DNA of 64,000 bases, from contig BQMF02000014.1 in the NCBI GenBank assembly GCA_027922465.2, positions 1-64,000 of the forward strand, given 5' to 3'. This document shows positions 22,308 to 32,484 of the stretch, piece by piece. The stretch comes from Turritopsis dohrnii. Taxonomy: Eukaryota > Cnidaria > Hydrozoa > Anthoathecata > Oceaniidae. Position numbers and translations under genes: made by a program. Within the stretch, counting starts at the first letter, position 1; every line of letters begins with the position of its first letter. A model generated the notes under the pieces. The model ran no database searches. It saw only the letters and a program-made list of their open reading frames with translations, and had not been told where the DNA came from.

Positions 22308-23856
22308 CCTTAGCGGCCCTTATTTGGCCGGCCCTTATTGGCCAAAATTTTCGTCGCTAGCCAAATAAGGGCCGGCCAATTTAGGGGCGGCCAATTTAGG
22401 GGCGGCCAATTAAGAGCCGCAGCAAAATGACCCTACTAGTGAAAATTGGCCACTTTTTAAAATGAAGCAGAAACTTCGAATTTTCATCGGCGATGTCAAC
22501 TTTGCCAGACTGGCATGTTAAGTGAGCGTTAGAGTAAACATAGTCAACATATATTTTAAGGTATCACGTACTCGTATTTATGGCGAGCTTTTCGTGTCAT
22601 AATTATTTTCGGCACTATAGCTAATTTATTAGGTTATAATTGGTTCGTTCGGCAAAAAGAAAACCATTTTCAATTACATAAACATATATTTTCGGCATTT
22701 CTGTGAGTTAATTTTTTGAGAAATGATTTACATAACGTTTTCGGCAATTCTTACAAATTGAATTTTCGGCAAAAGTGCTTTGCGGCGTAGAAATATGCGG
22801 GTTACTTAGAATACGGGACTGAGATAAAAATGGCGGAAGAAGCAGTCAGAAACATTTTACAAAGGTGTGCTGACCAGTTACTGTCTATGGTCGAAGAAAT
22901 AGGAAACATCCAGCCTCCGAATGTAACTGCACCACGCCAGAATGTACCTTCTCCAGCCTCTAAAATGACTAGATTGTTTGGATTTGGTCGATCTGTAGAG
23001 GTAGAAGCAGAACTGGCTCACAATCATCAACAACAACAACACCACAACAGTCATCCCCCTCGACCTCTAACGTCAGAAACGTAGAAGGTACTTTTCCAGC
23101 TGGATGCAGAACGAAACAGAGGCCTTATCATTACTCCCCACAGATTTTCACGTGGTGCCACCTCATACGCCATTTTTCTATTTGTTCCACGTGGTGCCAG
23201 TTAATGTCCCGTCTATGCACCTGTATCTCTCCACTTATAATACCCTAGCAGATTTGCTTACTTTGCAGAAAAACGTTTTTAGTATCATTGAAAAAATATC
23301 TGGCAAATCAACCGAAAATATGATTTTGAAAAATTATGGTATAAAAATTGCATTATGATATAGTACAATATTTTCGGCAATGTTTCCAGTTAGTTTTGAT
23401 AAAATAAAAAAATAATAAAAGTTAAGGGAACTGATTATAAACATGATGTCAAAAATAATTATGGCACGAAAGGCTCGCCATACGTATTCAGGAAATGCTA
23501 AACTGCGTACCGTAGCGAAATTAGTACAAAAACTGAACCAGAAGAAAAAGCTGTTACGAACACTATTATTATTGATTAAAGCTGAGAATAACAAACGATT
23601 AAAGCGTGTAAATTTTACTATTTTTATGCAACGAGAAAAACTTATGTTTGCTTGAATTTGAAACGCATTGTTGCTTCCAGTCTAAAACGATTCTTGAACA
23701 TAAAATTGAATTTTATCAAGAGTGGCCAATTTCTTTTCCTTGTGGCCAAATTTCGGCCCTAATTGGCCAAATCCAAAATTTGGTCGTGGCCAAATAAGGG
23801 CCGGCCAATTAAGGGCCGGCCAATAATTAGGGCCGGCCAAATAAGGGCCGCTAAGG
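22308..23856. mobile_element. Unclassified TIR element, GC-rich ends, 6-bp TSD
   Basis: The ends are inverted: CCTTAGCGGCCCTTATTTGG at 22308 and its complement ending at 23856. TATTTA occurs at both flanks (22302-22307 and 23857-23862). Inside each end, GGCCGGCC and GGCCAAT motifs repeat several times in an otherwise AT-rich region. TTTTCGGCA-type motifs recur in the left arm (near 22610, 22690, 22738, 22762) and once in the right (23370). Length is 1549 bp with no transposase, so it is non-autonomous. Superfamily is not assigned. Confidence 0.82.
22830..23084 (+). CDS. Short ORF inside the GC-rich TIR element, unknown
   Basis: 84 codons from an ATG preceded by GATAAAA. The N-terminus is acidic and helical (MAEEAVRNILQRCADQLL), followed by a Pro/Ser/Asn linker and a Gln/His-rich tail. 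It could be a captured first exon or a remnant of the autonomous element. I do not recognise a domain. Confidence 0.3.
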   Translation: MAEEAVRNILQRCADQLLSMVEEIGNIQPPNVTAPRQNVPSPASKMTRLFGFGRSVEVEAELAHNHQQQQHHNSHPPRPLTSET

Positions 23857-24198
23857 TATTTATACGCAGAAAAGAAATAACTTTAGCGTCAAACAAACGG
23901 CAATATATAACTGTTTACCCAGACATGCAAAAGCACAAAAGCAATATTAAAATAAAACAAGAGCCAGATGGCGCAAAACGGTAGCAGCAAAAGTACTAGC
24001 CACAAGAATGCTTTCAAAATTTTACTTAAAGTTCTTAAAAGTTCTGTAAACGTTATTTCATGAAATATCTTACTGGTGGAAAACAGGCATAAATGATAAT
24101 GTTTAAAATTACTAACTCGTGTAAATAGGGTCTAATTGTAACACACCAGCAATTTAATTTATTAGAGGACAAAAGAATTATACATGCATGAGCTGTTT
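23857..24198. other. Short non-coding spacer between two DNA elements
   Basis: About 340 bp, AT-rich, between the GC-rich TIR element and the next element's TIR at 24199. No frame or repeat is evident. Confidence 0.5.
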
Positions 24199-27100
24199 TA
24201 GTCAGGGCGCTGAGACGTAAAAAAATCAAATAACTATGCAAAATCAGGGGACAAATTATAAGTTTGATAGATGTGATATACACCTATAAAACAACACGAA
24301 AAACCTTACCGGACAAAATTATTTTATTTATTAAAGCTATCCAGGTCGAAAATGTCTGATTAAAAACATGCTTTAAAAATCCACATCTTTGACGCCATAT
24401 TTTCGTGATACCTTCTTTAGAATGTCGATTTCCATTTTACGTTCGATTTCAAAGACGGGGGTCAATAATGAAACAAGGAAAAATGAGGCGATATTATTAT
24501 CGATTGTAAACTTGTAAATTAAATTTAAAAAGCTACTTGATAATATAACTTTAAAACATATAATTTAATTTGAACATCACTGAACTGTAAATTCTTAATT
24601 AACGTAAACATTTCAAAACGGTACCCCCTGGCAAAAATCCAAATTTTTGGTTATCATTCGTCGAAATGATCGACACTTTGTTGGCATTCACTCACTCGAT
24701 CAAAGTCGGAGATTGGGATCGCCACTTGGCATCTCTCAGAAAGATGTTGCCGTGGTTTTTTGCGTACGATCGACCTAATTACTCCCGTTTCGCCACATTG
24801 TATCTTGCAGATATGATGAAACTACCGGAGACGCATCCAAACATTTACGCTCAGTTCAAGTAAGTTGAAAAAAATATTTATTTAGGTTACTTAAGGTCCT
24901 GTGAAACTACAGTTAAGTTATATGTTTTAGGGATGGGTAATTTTCTGTAAGACGAGCGAAAGGTTGTTTTAATAAAGTGGCACCTGATCAATGCATTGAA
25001 CAGACGATTAATAGAGAACAAAAATGTCATGGTGGTATTACGGGATACAGCACTTCAGAAGGAACAGTTCAGAGATGGGTGCTGACAAGTCATATCATCT
25101 CTCAATGTCTTTCGCAGCTGACAGCTGGTTTGAACAAAAGAATTTATGAACAGTCCCCAAAGGACTTGGGACCATCTAGGATATGTTTTGACCAGAAGTC
25201 AGTAGAGTCTGCTTACAATATTTTATCAAACTGGGGTAATCCATTTTCCATTGAACAGGAGTTGTTGGTAAACATATGTTCTGGTGTACAAGCCAAACCA
25301 GAAATGCAGATGGATATGATTTCAGCAAATCAAATTGGTGAAAAGGAACTCCTGAAATTCTGGAATGACCGAATTGTTTCTAAGAAAGTTGACTTCTACG
25401 CTCCTATTACAAAAGTGAAGTTGAAGACTTTTCGAGATTTATCCATCAAAAAGAATGTCAAAATTAAAGAAAAGTCCGTCTTGCTGGCAGCTGAGAGAGG
25501 CTTGTTTGGCAGATTGTTAGCTGTTGCTAAAAGTGGAAATGGCTTATCACTTAAGCAAATATTATGCTATTCATTGAGTGTGATAGCCTGGTCTTTGGGG
25601 CTCTCCGATGGCAGTTTGGTAAAGACTGTTAAATCGAAATTGTTGAGTATGTTTTTCTTATACAATTAGTTAGCTATAGAGACCTAATACAGTTCTTATC
25701 TACGTAAGACATGAATTTAATTTTTTCAGCAACCATTGAATCGTTGACTGTTCAATCGCTAACGTTCATCCAACAGCTGAAGATTCACTTAATAATTATC
25801 AGATATTCGATGGAATGGTCTTAATGCAGCAGCTTGAAAGCACAAAAACTGACACTTTTGCTGATGTAGCCGATAATTTATTTAGCTGCATTTTAAGCCA
25901 CCCTGCATACACAACCTATTTCGTTACTGATCAGTATGTTGAAGGTTCTATTAAATCACACGAGCGCAAACGAAGGGCTGATTCTTGAACCATTCGTTTA
26001 AATATATACCGTAGGGATCAAAAGTGCCCTAGACAATGGCAAAAGTACTTACGCGATGCCAATAACAAGTTAGACCTTGTAAGATTTCTATTACAAGAGT
26101 GGCAATCACCTAAGTTTGCAAATCTCCTGTCTAACCGCATCCTTTACGTGAATGTTGGTTCACAATTTTATAAATTAACCTGTACTGAAAGTCAAGTAGG
26201 TTTTATTACTTATCGTTGCTATTTTTCTTATGATTTTTCATTGTGCTATTTTTTGGTTATTAATCAGAAACGAACATTCTTCAAATTTTGCTATTGCAGA
26301 TATATTGTATTACTGAAAGTTCTCTGGAAGCCAACCACGAAGAGGCAGACACCAAAGTGTTTTTATGCGCTGAACATGCCCACCGCAATGGAGCACCTGC
26401 TGTTACCATTCACACTGTTGATTCTGACATTGCTATTTATGCTTTATATTTCCACTGGAAAGTCAATGTCAGGATCTTTGTAAAGATTGGAGCAGGAGCA
26501 ACAAGAAGGATACTGAATATTGAGCAGATGGCTATCAAAATTGGAAAAAGTTGTTGTCTGGCATTGCCAGCACTTCACTGCTTTACTGGCAATGACTATA
26601 CTAGTGCGTTTCATGGATTGGGAAAAGCAAAACCTCTAAAGTTGACGATGGAATCTTCTGAATATATGGAAACATTTAGAGCGCTTGGAGACTCATTTAC
26701 TTTTGATCCAGAGTTGTTTTCAAAGCTTCAGAAATTCGTCTGTCACCTGTATGGTATAACGACTGTCAGCGATGTAAATGAAGCCAGGTACATTAAGTTT
26801 TGTAGCAAGCCAAAAGCCCTTGAGCCGCAGCAGATGCCGCCGACACAAGACACGCTTTTGTGCCATTGCAAGAGGGTTTCTTTTGCGACAGCCGTTATCA
26901 AACGCTCCCTGGAGAATTTTCCAGAAATTCCAAGGCTGGTCTATAGTTGATGGCAATCTGGAAATTAAGTGGATGCTTTTGCCACCAGCACCAGAGAATG
27001 TTCTCAATTTGATAAATTGTGGGTGTTGTACCGCCAAATGTAAAATACGAGCTTGTGTTTGCAGGTCGCATGGTTTGAAGTGCTCCGAGTTATGTAACTG

Positions 27101-27581
27101 CGTGAACTGCGAGAATATTTCTTCCGACGAAGATGATTGTTATTCCAGTGATGAGTTTGATAGCGACACTGAATAGTTTATATATTTTGTTTACTTATAA
27201 CGTTGTGTTGTGTTGATCTTTACCCGGTGAATTTCATTCCAATTCGTCAAAAATTTCATGAGCGATGACGTCACAGAAAGACTTTCAATCACTTATAACT
27301 CAGCATAAACAGATAATTTCTATACGACCTTTTCGTAACTTTTGTTCAGTTCAAAAAATGCTATCGAATGGTATATACATTAACAATTTTAGGTGAACTA
27401 TATTTTTTGTCCTATGGATGACGTCATCAAAACCAAAATAGGTCCTGGAATTGGTCCTTAAATAAATTCAGATTGTCCGGTAAAGAATTTTGTGATCAGT
27501 ACGATCTACCGAACCAGTTTCACTTAAAAATAATTTGTCCCTCTCGTTTCCAGTTTTTTTTACGTCTCAGCGCCCTGACTA
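24199..27581. mobile_element. TIR-bounded element carrying a HEEAD/CXC gene
   Basis: Perfect inverted ends of about 27 bp begin TAGTCAGGGCGCTGAGACGT at 24199 and end with the complement at 27581. Two further blocks (GGGACAAATTAT and TTACCGGACAA) are shared in inverted orientation inside each end, so the arms extend, with decay, over about 120 bp. TTT flanks both sides, but a 3-bp match in AT-rich DNA is weak. The 3383-bp interior holds one spliced, broken gene. This makes the gene family element-borne here. Confidence 0.82.
24605..27177 (+). pseudogene. Spliced HEEAD-motif / CXC-domain gene, broken
   Basis: Exon 1 ends ETHPNIYAQF with a GTAAGT donor near 24860; exon 2 (about 24928-25646) reads VAPDQCIEQTINREQKCHGG and ends GSLVKTVKSKLL before GTATGT. 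Exon 3 (from about 25729) has QIFDGMVLMQQL and QKCPRQWQKYLR. After an intron ending near 26299, exon 4 has the acidic motif NHEEADTKVFLC with VDSD, then LPALHCFTGND. The C-terminus is Cys-rich (CGCCTAKCKIRACVCRS) like tesmin/CXC domains. Lesions: TAA in exon 2, a frameshift near 25760, TGA near 25987, and a frameshift near 26925. The family is multicopy in cnidarians as I recall it; whether it is the element's transposase or a nuclease is unknown. Confidence 0.75.
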
Positions 27582-28556
27582 TTTATAACGTACGTTTTTT
27601 TTATAAGAGCTTATGTAGAAAAAAAACTCGTTTCTTCGAAAAACAAATGTATGTTTTGAATTATAATTTCTTGAAACCGAAAATGAATTCGAACAGATAA
27701 CTGCCTTTTTTTAACTCGATTTTTGAAAACCTTGATGATAAAAGACAGAACAGATAACTACCAAACGTAGAATGTAACAAGAAAGTCTGATATGTGCTTT
27801 ACTGACACGAAAAACATATCAAGTGCCAAAGTACATTGATTCAGTACCATAAGTAACTAAAAGTCCCAGCTTTATGTAGACCTATTTGATTAATATCCAT
27901 TCCTTCATCAATTAAGTGATAAAATATCAAAGAAAACATATTTTAATTAAATGCATGTGATTTAAAACCTTCGAAAATTCAAAAGGCTGCGTTTGTTCAT
28001 TAGAATGAATATTGAGTTTTTAACGGGGACTCGCAGACTCTAAATCGCAGACTAATTGCCATTTCGGCCGGAGTAGGAGGAGGAGTAGGAGGAGTAGGAG
28101 GAGTCGGAGTCCACGGGTGTTTTAATACGGTATTCGCTATCGGTGCTACCGTAACAAATTGATACCTTCAAACTATTTCTTTTGAGCCAAATTTACATTG
28201 GACTGCAATCATTAAAGAATTTTTGAATTGATATATAGTCTGTTCTTCCCAAAACCATCAACATAATGATTAAAACCATGAGTTTTATTTCTTTAATGGT
28301 TTACATGCTTTCTTTATTATTAATCTTACCTAAAAGAATAAAATTTCAATTATATAATAATGCGGAAAACCTAATCATGCCAAGACATTTTGAAATAAAA
28401 AACAAAACAAAAAACAACAACAAAAAAAAAAAAGAAAAAGAAAATTCAAGTACACATTTACCCTAAAGATAATAATTAAAAACACAAATTTGATGACAAA
28501 ATTTGTAAATCTATAGGTTGGAAGATCTATAAAGTCAACCGATACTGTGAGTCAAT
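27582..28556. other. About 1 kb AT-rich spacer
   Basis: No credible gene. It contains a GGAGTA-type minisatellite (28070-28112) and an A-rich CAAAA/AAC run near 28400-28450. Short open frames here are low-complexity. Confidence 0.5.
28070..28112 (+). repeat. (GGAGTA/GGA)n minisatellite
   Basis: About seven imperfect units of GGAGTA and GGA in a short G-rich run, standing out from the AT-rich surroundings. Confidence 0.85.
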
Positions 28557-28730
28557 AGCGACTTTAAGAAGAACGACGGGGTTTCCTCTGCGACGGGATT
28601 TCTTTTCGCTGACGTCATTTTTATCAAGTGCGCATGCTCACGCGAGAAGATTCCCTGCAAAATAATCCGTCCTCCTGGATTCTGCTACGCCATTTTCAAA
28701 TTTTCACGTTCTCAGGAGTACGACAGCAAA

Positions 28731-29739
28731 ATGGAAAACAGAAACACAGAAAATAAGAATAAAAGGTTTGTTATGTACTGCCATTTCATTCTGTGCGAAT
28801 TGTGGCTGTTTGTATGTAATATTTCTAAAAAAATTTATGTTTTAACCCAAAATAACACCATAAATTATGGTAGCTAACACAACACGTGCTGATATAAGGT
28901 GCTTTTCGCCTCTTCCTGGACCATGCTTGCACGAGGCTGAATTTTAAACTCCAGACACCAAGACACTAACACCAAAACTATATGTTTATAATATTATTAA
29001 TAATTTTGAGCATTTCATTTAAATGATATCTTTTAATAATGTTTTGTTTTTTCCTCAGGAAAATTGCTGTTTGGGACAACAGCAAGGATGAATATCTTTG
29101 TCGAGAGGTATTACTTTGCAACCCTATCTACACAAACCTCGCACCCAGGCGAGAGGTAATGCCTGGAAAGCCATTGCTGCTCAAATTTCTTCACCCCCAC
29201 TTAACTTCAAAGTGGATGCACGAGCAGTGAGAGAAAGATTTTCTGGTTTGCTTGAACGGTTTAAATCGAGAAATAAAGAAGAGTTGGCTGCATCTGGAGT
29301 AGCACCAGAGCCATCTCAATTGAACATGGCTCTGGAAGATATAGTACAGCGAATTGAAGAGGCTGAGCATGCATATGAATCCAAAGAAAGTGAGAGCAAT
29401 AATGATAAACAAAAAGAAATAAAAGTTGTCAAAGATATGAGACAACTGGCTTGTGAAACCTTTGGAGAAACCTCGAAACGTCAGTCAGAGGAAAGTGGCG
29501 AGAGTTCTAATAAAAGAAGGTGAAGTGATGGGTCAGACACTCTTGTTTACCTTAGAGAAAAGGCAGAGAGAGAACAAGAATTCAAACGAACAGACATAGA
29601 CTTACGTAAACAGGAACTCGAGTTACGAAAACTAGAAATCGAAAGTCAAAGGGACCAAAATCAACAAATTATGGCTCAGATGATGCTGCAGAACCAGCAG
29701 ATGTTTGCACTGCTTCAGAAAAATAACAATGGACATTAA
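28731..29739 (+). pseudogene. Harbinger Myb/SANT-like accessory protein, broken
   Basis: Exon 1 (28731-28765, MENRNTENKNK) has a GT donor. Exon 2 starts at 29059 after TTTTTTCCTCAG and reads WDNSKDEYLCREVLLCNP. A 1-nt frameshift near 29120 moves the continuation (YLHKPRTQARGNAWKAIAAQ, then VDARAVRERFSGLLERFK) to another frame. A TGA at 29521-29523 interrupts before a coiled-coil tail of Glu/Lys/Gln repeats (REKAEREQEFK to MMLQNQQM) that stops at 29737-29739. The trihelix-like N-terminus would bind the TIRs with the transposase. Two lesions make it non-functional unless complemented. Confidence 0.85.
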
Positions 29740-30325
29740 ATTTGGGTATCTACACCACATACGCTAATTAATTTTGAGATTTTGTTATATTCTGCAATCT
29801 TTCTTTGGCATCTGAAGAGTAGGAAATGTGATCAAATTTTGAGAATCTTAGCCTTTCATTGCTTAGGTTTCTTTTGTTTGTGTATGTATATATACTTTTG
29901 TTTATATTTTACTTCATCTGTTGATATTTTTATTCTGAGAAAAAGTTGTTCCCTTATTAAAAAATTCCAGGAATTAGGAAATATAGCAGTCCATTTAGTT
30001 TAATTTTGGATTTCCTAGAAATAACCTCAAATTCTTTGAACTTTCATTGTTGACATTTTGAACTCCTATTTTATTTTGTCCTATGTTATGAAAAAGCTTG
30101 AAGTTCTTAGAAAGTTATGAATAATAGCCACCCTGGCCTGTTGAAAGCATGAAAAAATGTATATTAAAGGAGGTTTTTACTGTTTAATAATATATTTTTT
30201 TTACCACTAACACAATATTTTACAAAACATAGTTTAGTTTACATGAAAGCATAGCATCATATATTATATTAAATACTTTTAAAAGCGAATAACTTGTGTT
30301 TATCTGTCTACATCAATGCGTGTTA

Positions 30326-31396
30326 TTAGTAAAAATATTCCTCTAGTAAAGGTGGTTCCACACCAAAAAAATTTGAAGTCTGGGACTTGTAAATGCAGAT
30401 TCTTGCATTCGTCAATAATGCACACACAATGTACATTTTGCCAACAGCGCTCAGTCCAATTTTCAAGTTTTTTTTAAAGTCAACAAAAGCAAAATATGTC
30501 ACAATTTCTTTGAACACCCATTCTACTGTTACTCGTACACTGCTCATAGCTGCATTGAAATCTTTTTGTAAATTCGGAAGTGGGTTTTCTCTGAATGGTG
30601 CTTGCAGATGAACACGTAAAGGGTAGACTGGGTCGCCATAAATACATAGTGGTCCCCCAGCTTGATCAAAAGCATGTAACTGTAATTGTTGTAATAGTCC
30701 TGATTCATTGAGCATTCCACTGTCGTGTCTGCGACCTTCAACAGGCCCATATAGATTTCCAATTAATCCACTAGGGATTACAAGAGACTGAAACTTTACA
30801 GAATGAACTCTTTTATGACCATTGTAGAGGACTCTCTGATTTTGGCCTGGTCTACAGCAAGGACGTACTGTTCCGTCTATAAAACCAAAACAATTTGGTA
30901 GTGGGGCTCCATTGTCATGGATAGCCCTACTATATTCCTCAAGTTTATTTTGGCTCAACCATGGTTGATTAAAATCAGTTAAGCGATTTTTGTAATTAGC
31001 ATAAACAAAATTCATTATGTTCATCATACAAAGCTCTGGTACTGCTCTGCCAAATCTTGGTACTAAGTCTGAATATCTACATGGATAAGCGAAACGTTTA
31101 AGAAAGCAACAAAATGCCTCAAGCCCATCAAATAACGAGCCATTGTATGTGGTTATTTCTTGTGGGATATTCATTGCCTCATAAAGTCTGTAAACATCCG
31201 CTTTATGAAACCTGAAATAGGACCAGCATTCATCGTCACTCCAATCCTCCAAATTGAAGTTTGCGTATTTCCAATAAGGGAAGTCAAGATTTTTACTTTT
31301 ATTAACGTCGAAAAGCAATAGAAATTCTTCTTCATCAATTAAACCTTGATCATGGGCAAGTACGAGTGCATTTCTTGTTCTCCTCAACGACGCCAT
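30326..31396 (-). CDS. Harbinger transposase (HARBI1-like, DDE_Tnp_4)
   Basis: 356 aa, single open frame, full length for the family. The catalytic triad is visible: D174 in GFIDGTVRP, D225 in GRRHDSGML and E292 in VEWVFKEI. An N-terminal helical region (about residues 90-135) matches the HTH part of the family. It would cut and paste the element with help from the Myb-like partner encoded on the opposite strand. Intactness alongside a broken partner suggests either recent decay or mobilisation by proteins from other copies. Confidence 0.93.
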   Translation of the reverse strand: MASLRRTRNALVLAHDQGLIDEEEFLLLFDVNKSKNLDFPYWKYANFNLEDWSDDECWSYFRFHKADVYRLYEAMNIPQEITTYNGSLFDGLEAFCCFLKRFAYPCRYSDLVPRFGRAVPELCMMNIMNFVYANYKNRLTDFNQPWLSQNKLEEYSRAIHDNGAPLPNCFGFIDGTVRPCCRPGQNQRVLYNGHKRVHSVKFQSLVIPSGLIGNLYGPVEGRRHDSGMLNESGLLQQLQLHAFDQAGGPLCIYGDPVYPLRVHLQAPFRENPLPNLQKDFNAAMSSVRVTVEWVFKEIVTYFAFVDFKKNLKIGLSAVGKMYIVCALLTNARICIYKSQTSNFFGVEPPLLEEYFY

Positions 31397-31545
31397 ATTT
31401 GTTGTTGTTTTTTAGCGCTAAAACCTCCCGTCTTAAAACATTTTCTTAACACCAGAGATACGACGGGGACAAGCAGGAAGTCGGCCGTAAATACACGAAG
31501 AATATCCCGTCCTAGAATACTCCCGTTGCGCATCTTAAAGTCGCT

Positions 31546-31740
31546 AATACGGGTTCACTCAACACTGGAGCTGAACAGAATAAAGACTTTCAACCTGGCA
31601 TACAGAACCATTCATCAACTTAATAAAAATAATTGAAACAACGAAACGCCCTACTTTGACCAAAACCATAATTTAATACCCAGAAGATACTAAAACAACA
31701 AATACAAACATAATCCCAAACTTATATACCCAGCAGGCAA
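31546..31740. repeat. Dispersed repeat fragment similar to 22130-22300
   Basis: The stretch GAAACGCCCTACTTTGACC, then CCAGAAGAT and CAAATA-rich sequence, parallels 22200-22290. Both lie beside DNA transposons and may be the same old element split by later insertions. Evidence is by eye only. Confidence 0.35.
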
Positions 31741-31758
31741 TTATTCATGACCAAAAAA

Positions 31759-31795
31759 TTGGTGGAAAATCAAATCGATTTGATTTTTTCGCCAA
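31759..31795. repeat. Palindrome
   Basis: A perfect 18-bp palindrome AATCAAATCGATTTGATT (31768-31785) lies within longer, nearly perfect arms (TTGGTGGAA against TTTTCGCCAA). It could form a cruciform or be an element end. Confidence 0.7.
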
Positions 31796-31809
31796 CTTTT
31801 CTATTCAAA

Positions 31810-32076
31810 TTACAACAGGTGGGAATGTGAGTTTGTTTTTTTGAAGAGAGAGAAGCGTGCGTCAAACAAAAGCTGAAAAGAAAATTTTTCAAGAATCTTT
31901 ACGTGTATATCCCCCTTTATAGATGCCAAGTTCATTTTGTCTGGTTTTCTGCGTTTAACTCTCTTTTTTGATAAAATGTAAACAACGACAGCAGCTGCTG
32001 TTTCTTCCTCAGGGTCCATGTTTGTAATTTTCAATGATAGTGTATTCGCGCCAAAGTTTTTAATTTTCAATGTCAT
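31810..32076 (-). pseudogene. Possible N-terminal relic of an ALP1/HARBI1-like protein
   Basis: The frame includes MDPEEETAAAVVVYILSKKR followed by basic residues. Acidic start, Ala/Val helix and an Arg/Lys cluster recall first exons of some HARBI1/ALP1-like nuclease genes. Nothing after it supports the rest of such a gene, so this is a guess. Confidence 0.25.
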
Positions 32077-32484
32077 TGGAATGTATCATTGAAAAACAAT
32101 CATTGAAAAAATGGTTCATGTATAATTAATTAGTTGCAACTCTTTATTTTGAATAAAAAGAACTTGCTATGAATACCATGTGTACGTGAACTACGAAAGA
32201 AACATTCGAACTATTTCAACATAGGAAGGTAAATGTTATTCGCACTTGTTATTCAAATAACAAAATATGAATATATTGCTCAACTTTGAAAATAAGAAAG
32301 TAGTAATAATACTCGAGTTACAAAAAGGAAAAGGTTAGCTTTGTTGTTTGATGGAAGAGTTTTCTCGATGATTAGAAATAGGTGCAATGTAATACATCTT
32401 TCAAATATTTAATGTAATGAGCTCTCATCCCGTTCATGAGAAATTGAAGTAAATTTTAAGTAAAATTGAATTTCGAAATTTTAA

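Larger units (their letters stand above)
28557..31545. mobile_element. PIF/Harbinger element, near-complete
   Basis: Inverted ends AGCGACTTTAAGA at 28557 and its complement ending 31545, with AAT on both flanks (3-bp target duplication, as in Harbinger). Subterminal GACGGG motifs occur at both ends. The element contains a Myb/SANT-like gene (plus) and a DDE_Tnp_4 transposase (minus) in convergent orientation, the classic two-gene Harbinger layout. Length is 2989 bp. The transposase frame is intact; the Myb-like gene is broken. Confidence 0.9.

Noticed and set aside
23334..23655. Overlapping frames on both strands inside the GC-rich TIR element
   Set aside because: Low complexity, no motif, and no splice signals linking them to the ORF at 22830.
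26148..26483. 111-codon plus-strand frame
   Set aside because: It spans a predicted intron and reads exon 4 of the HEEAD gene in the wrong frame.
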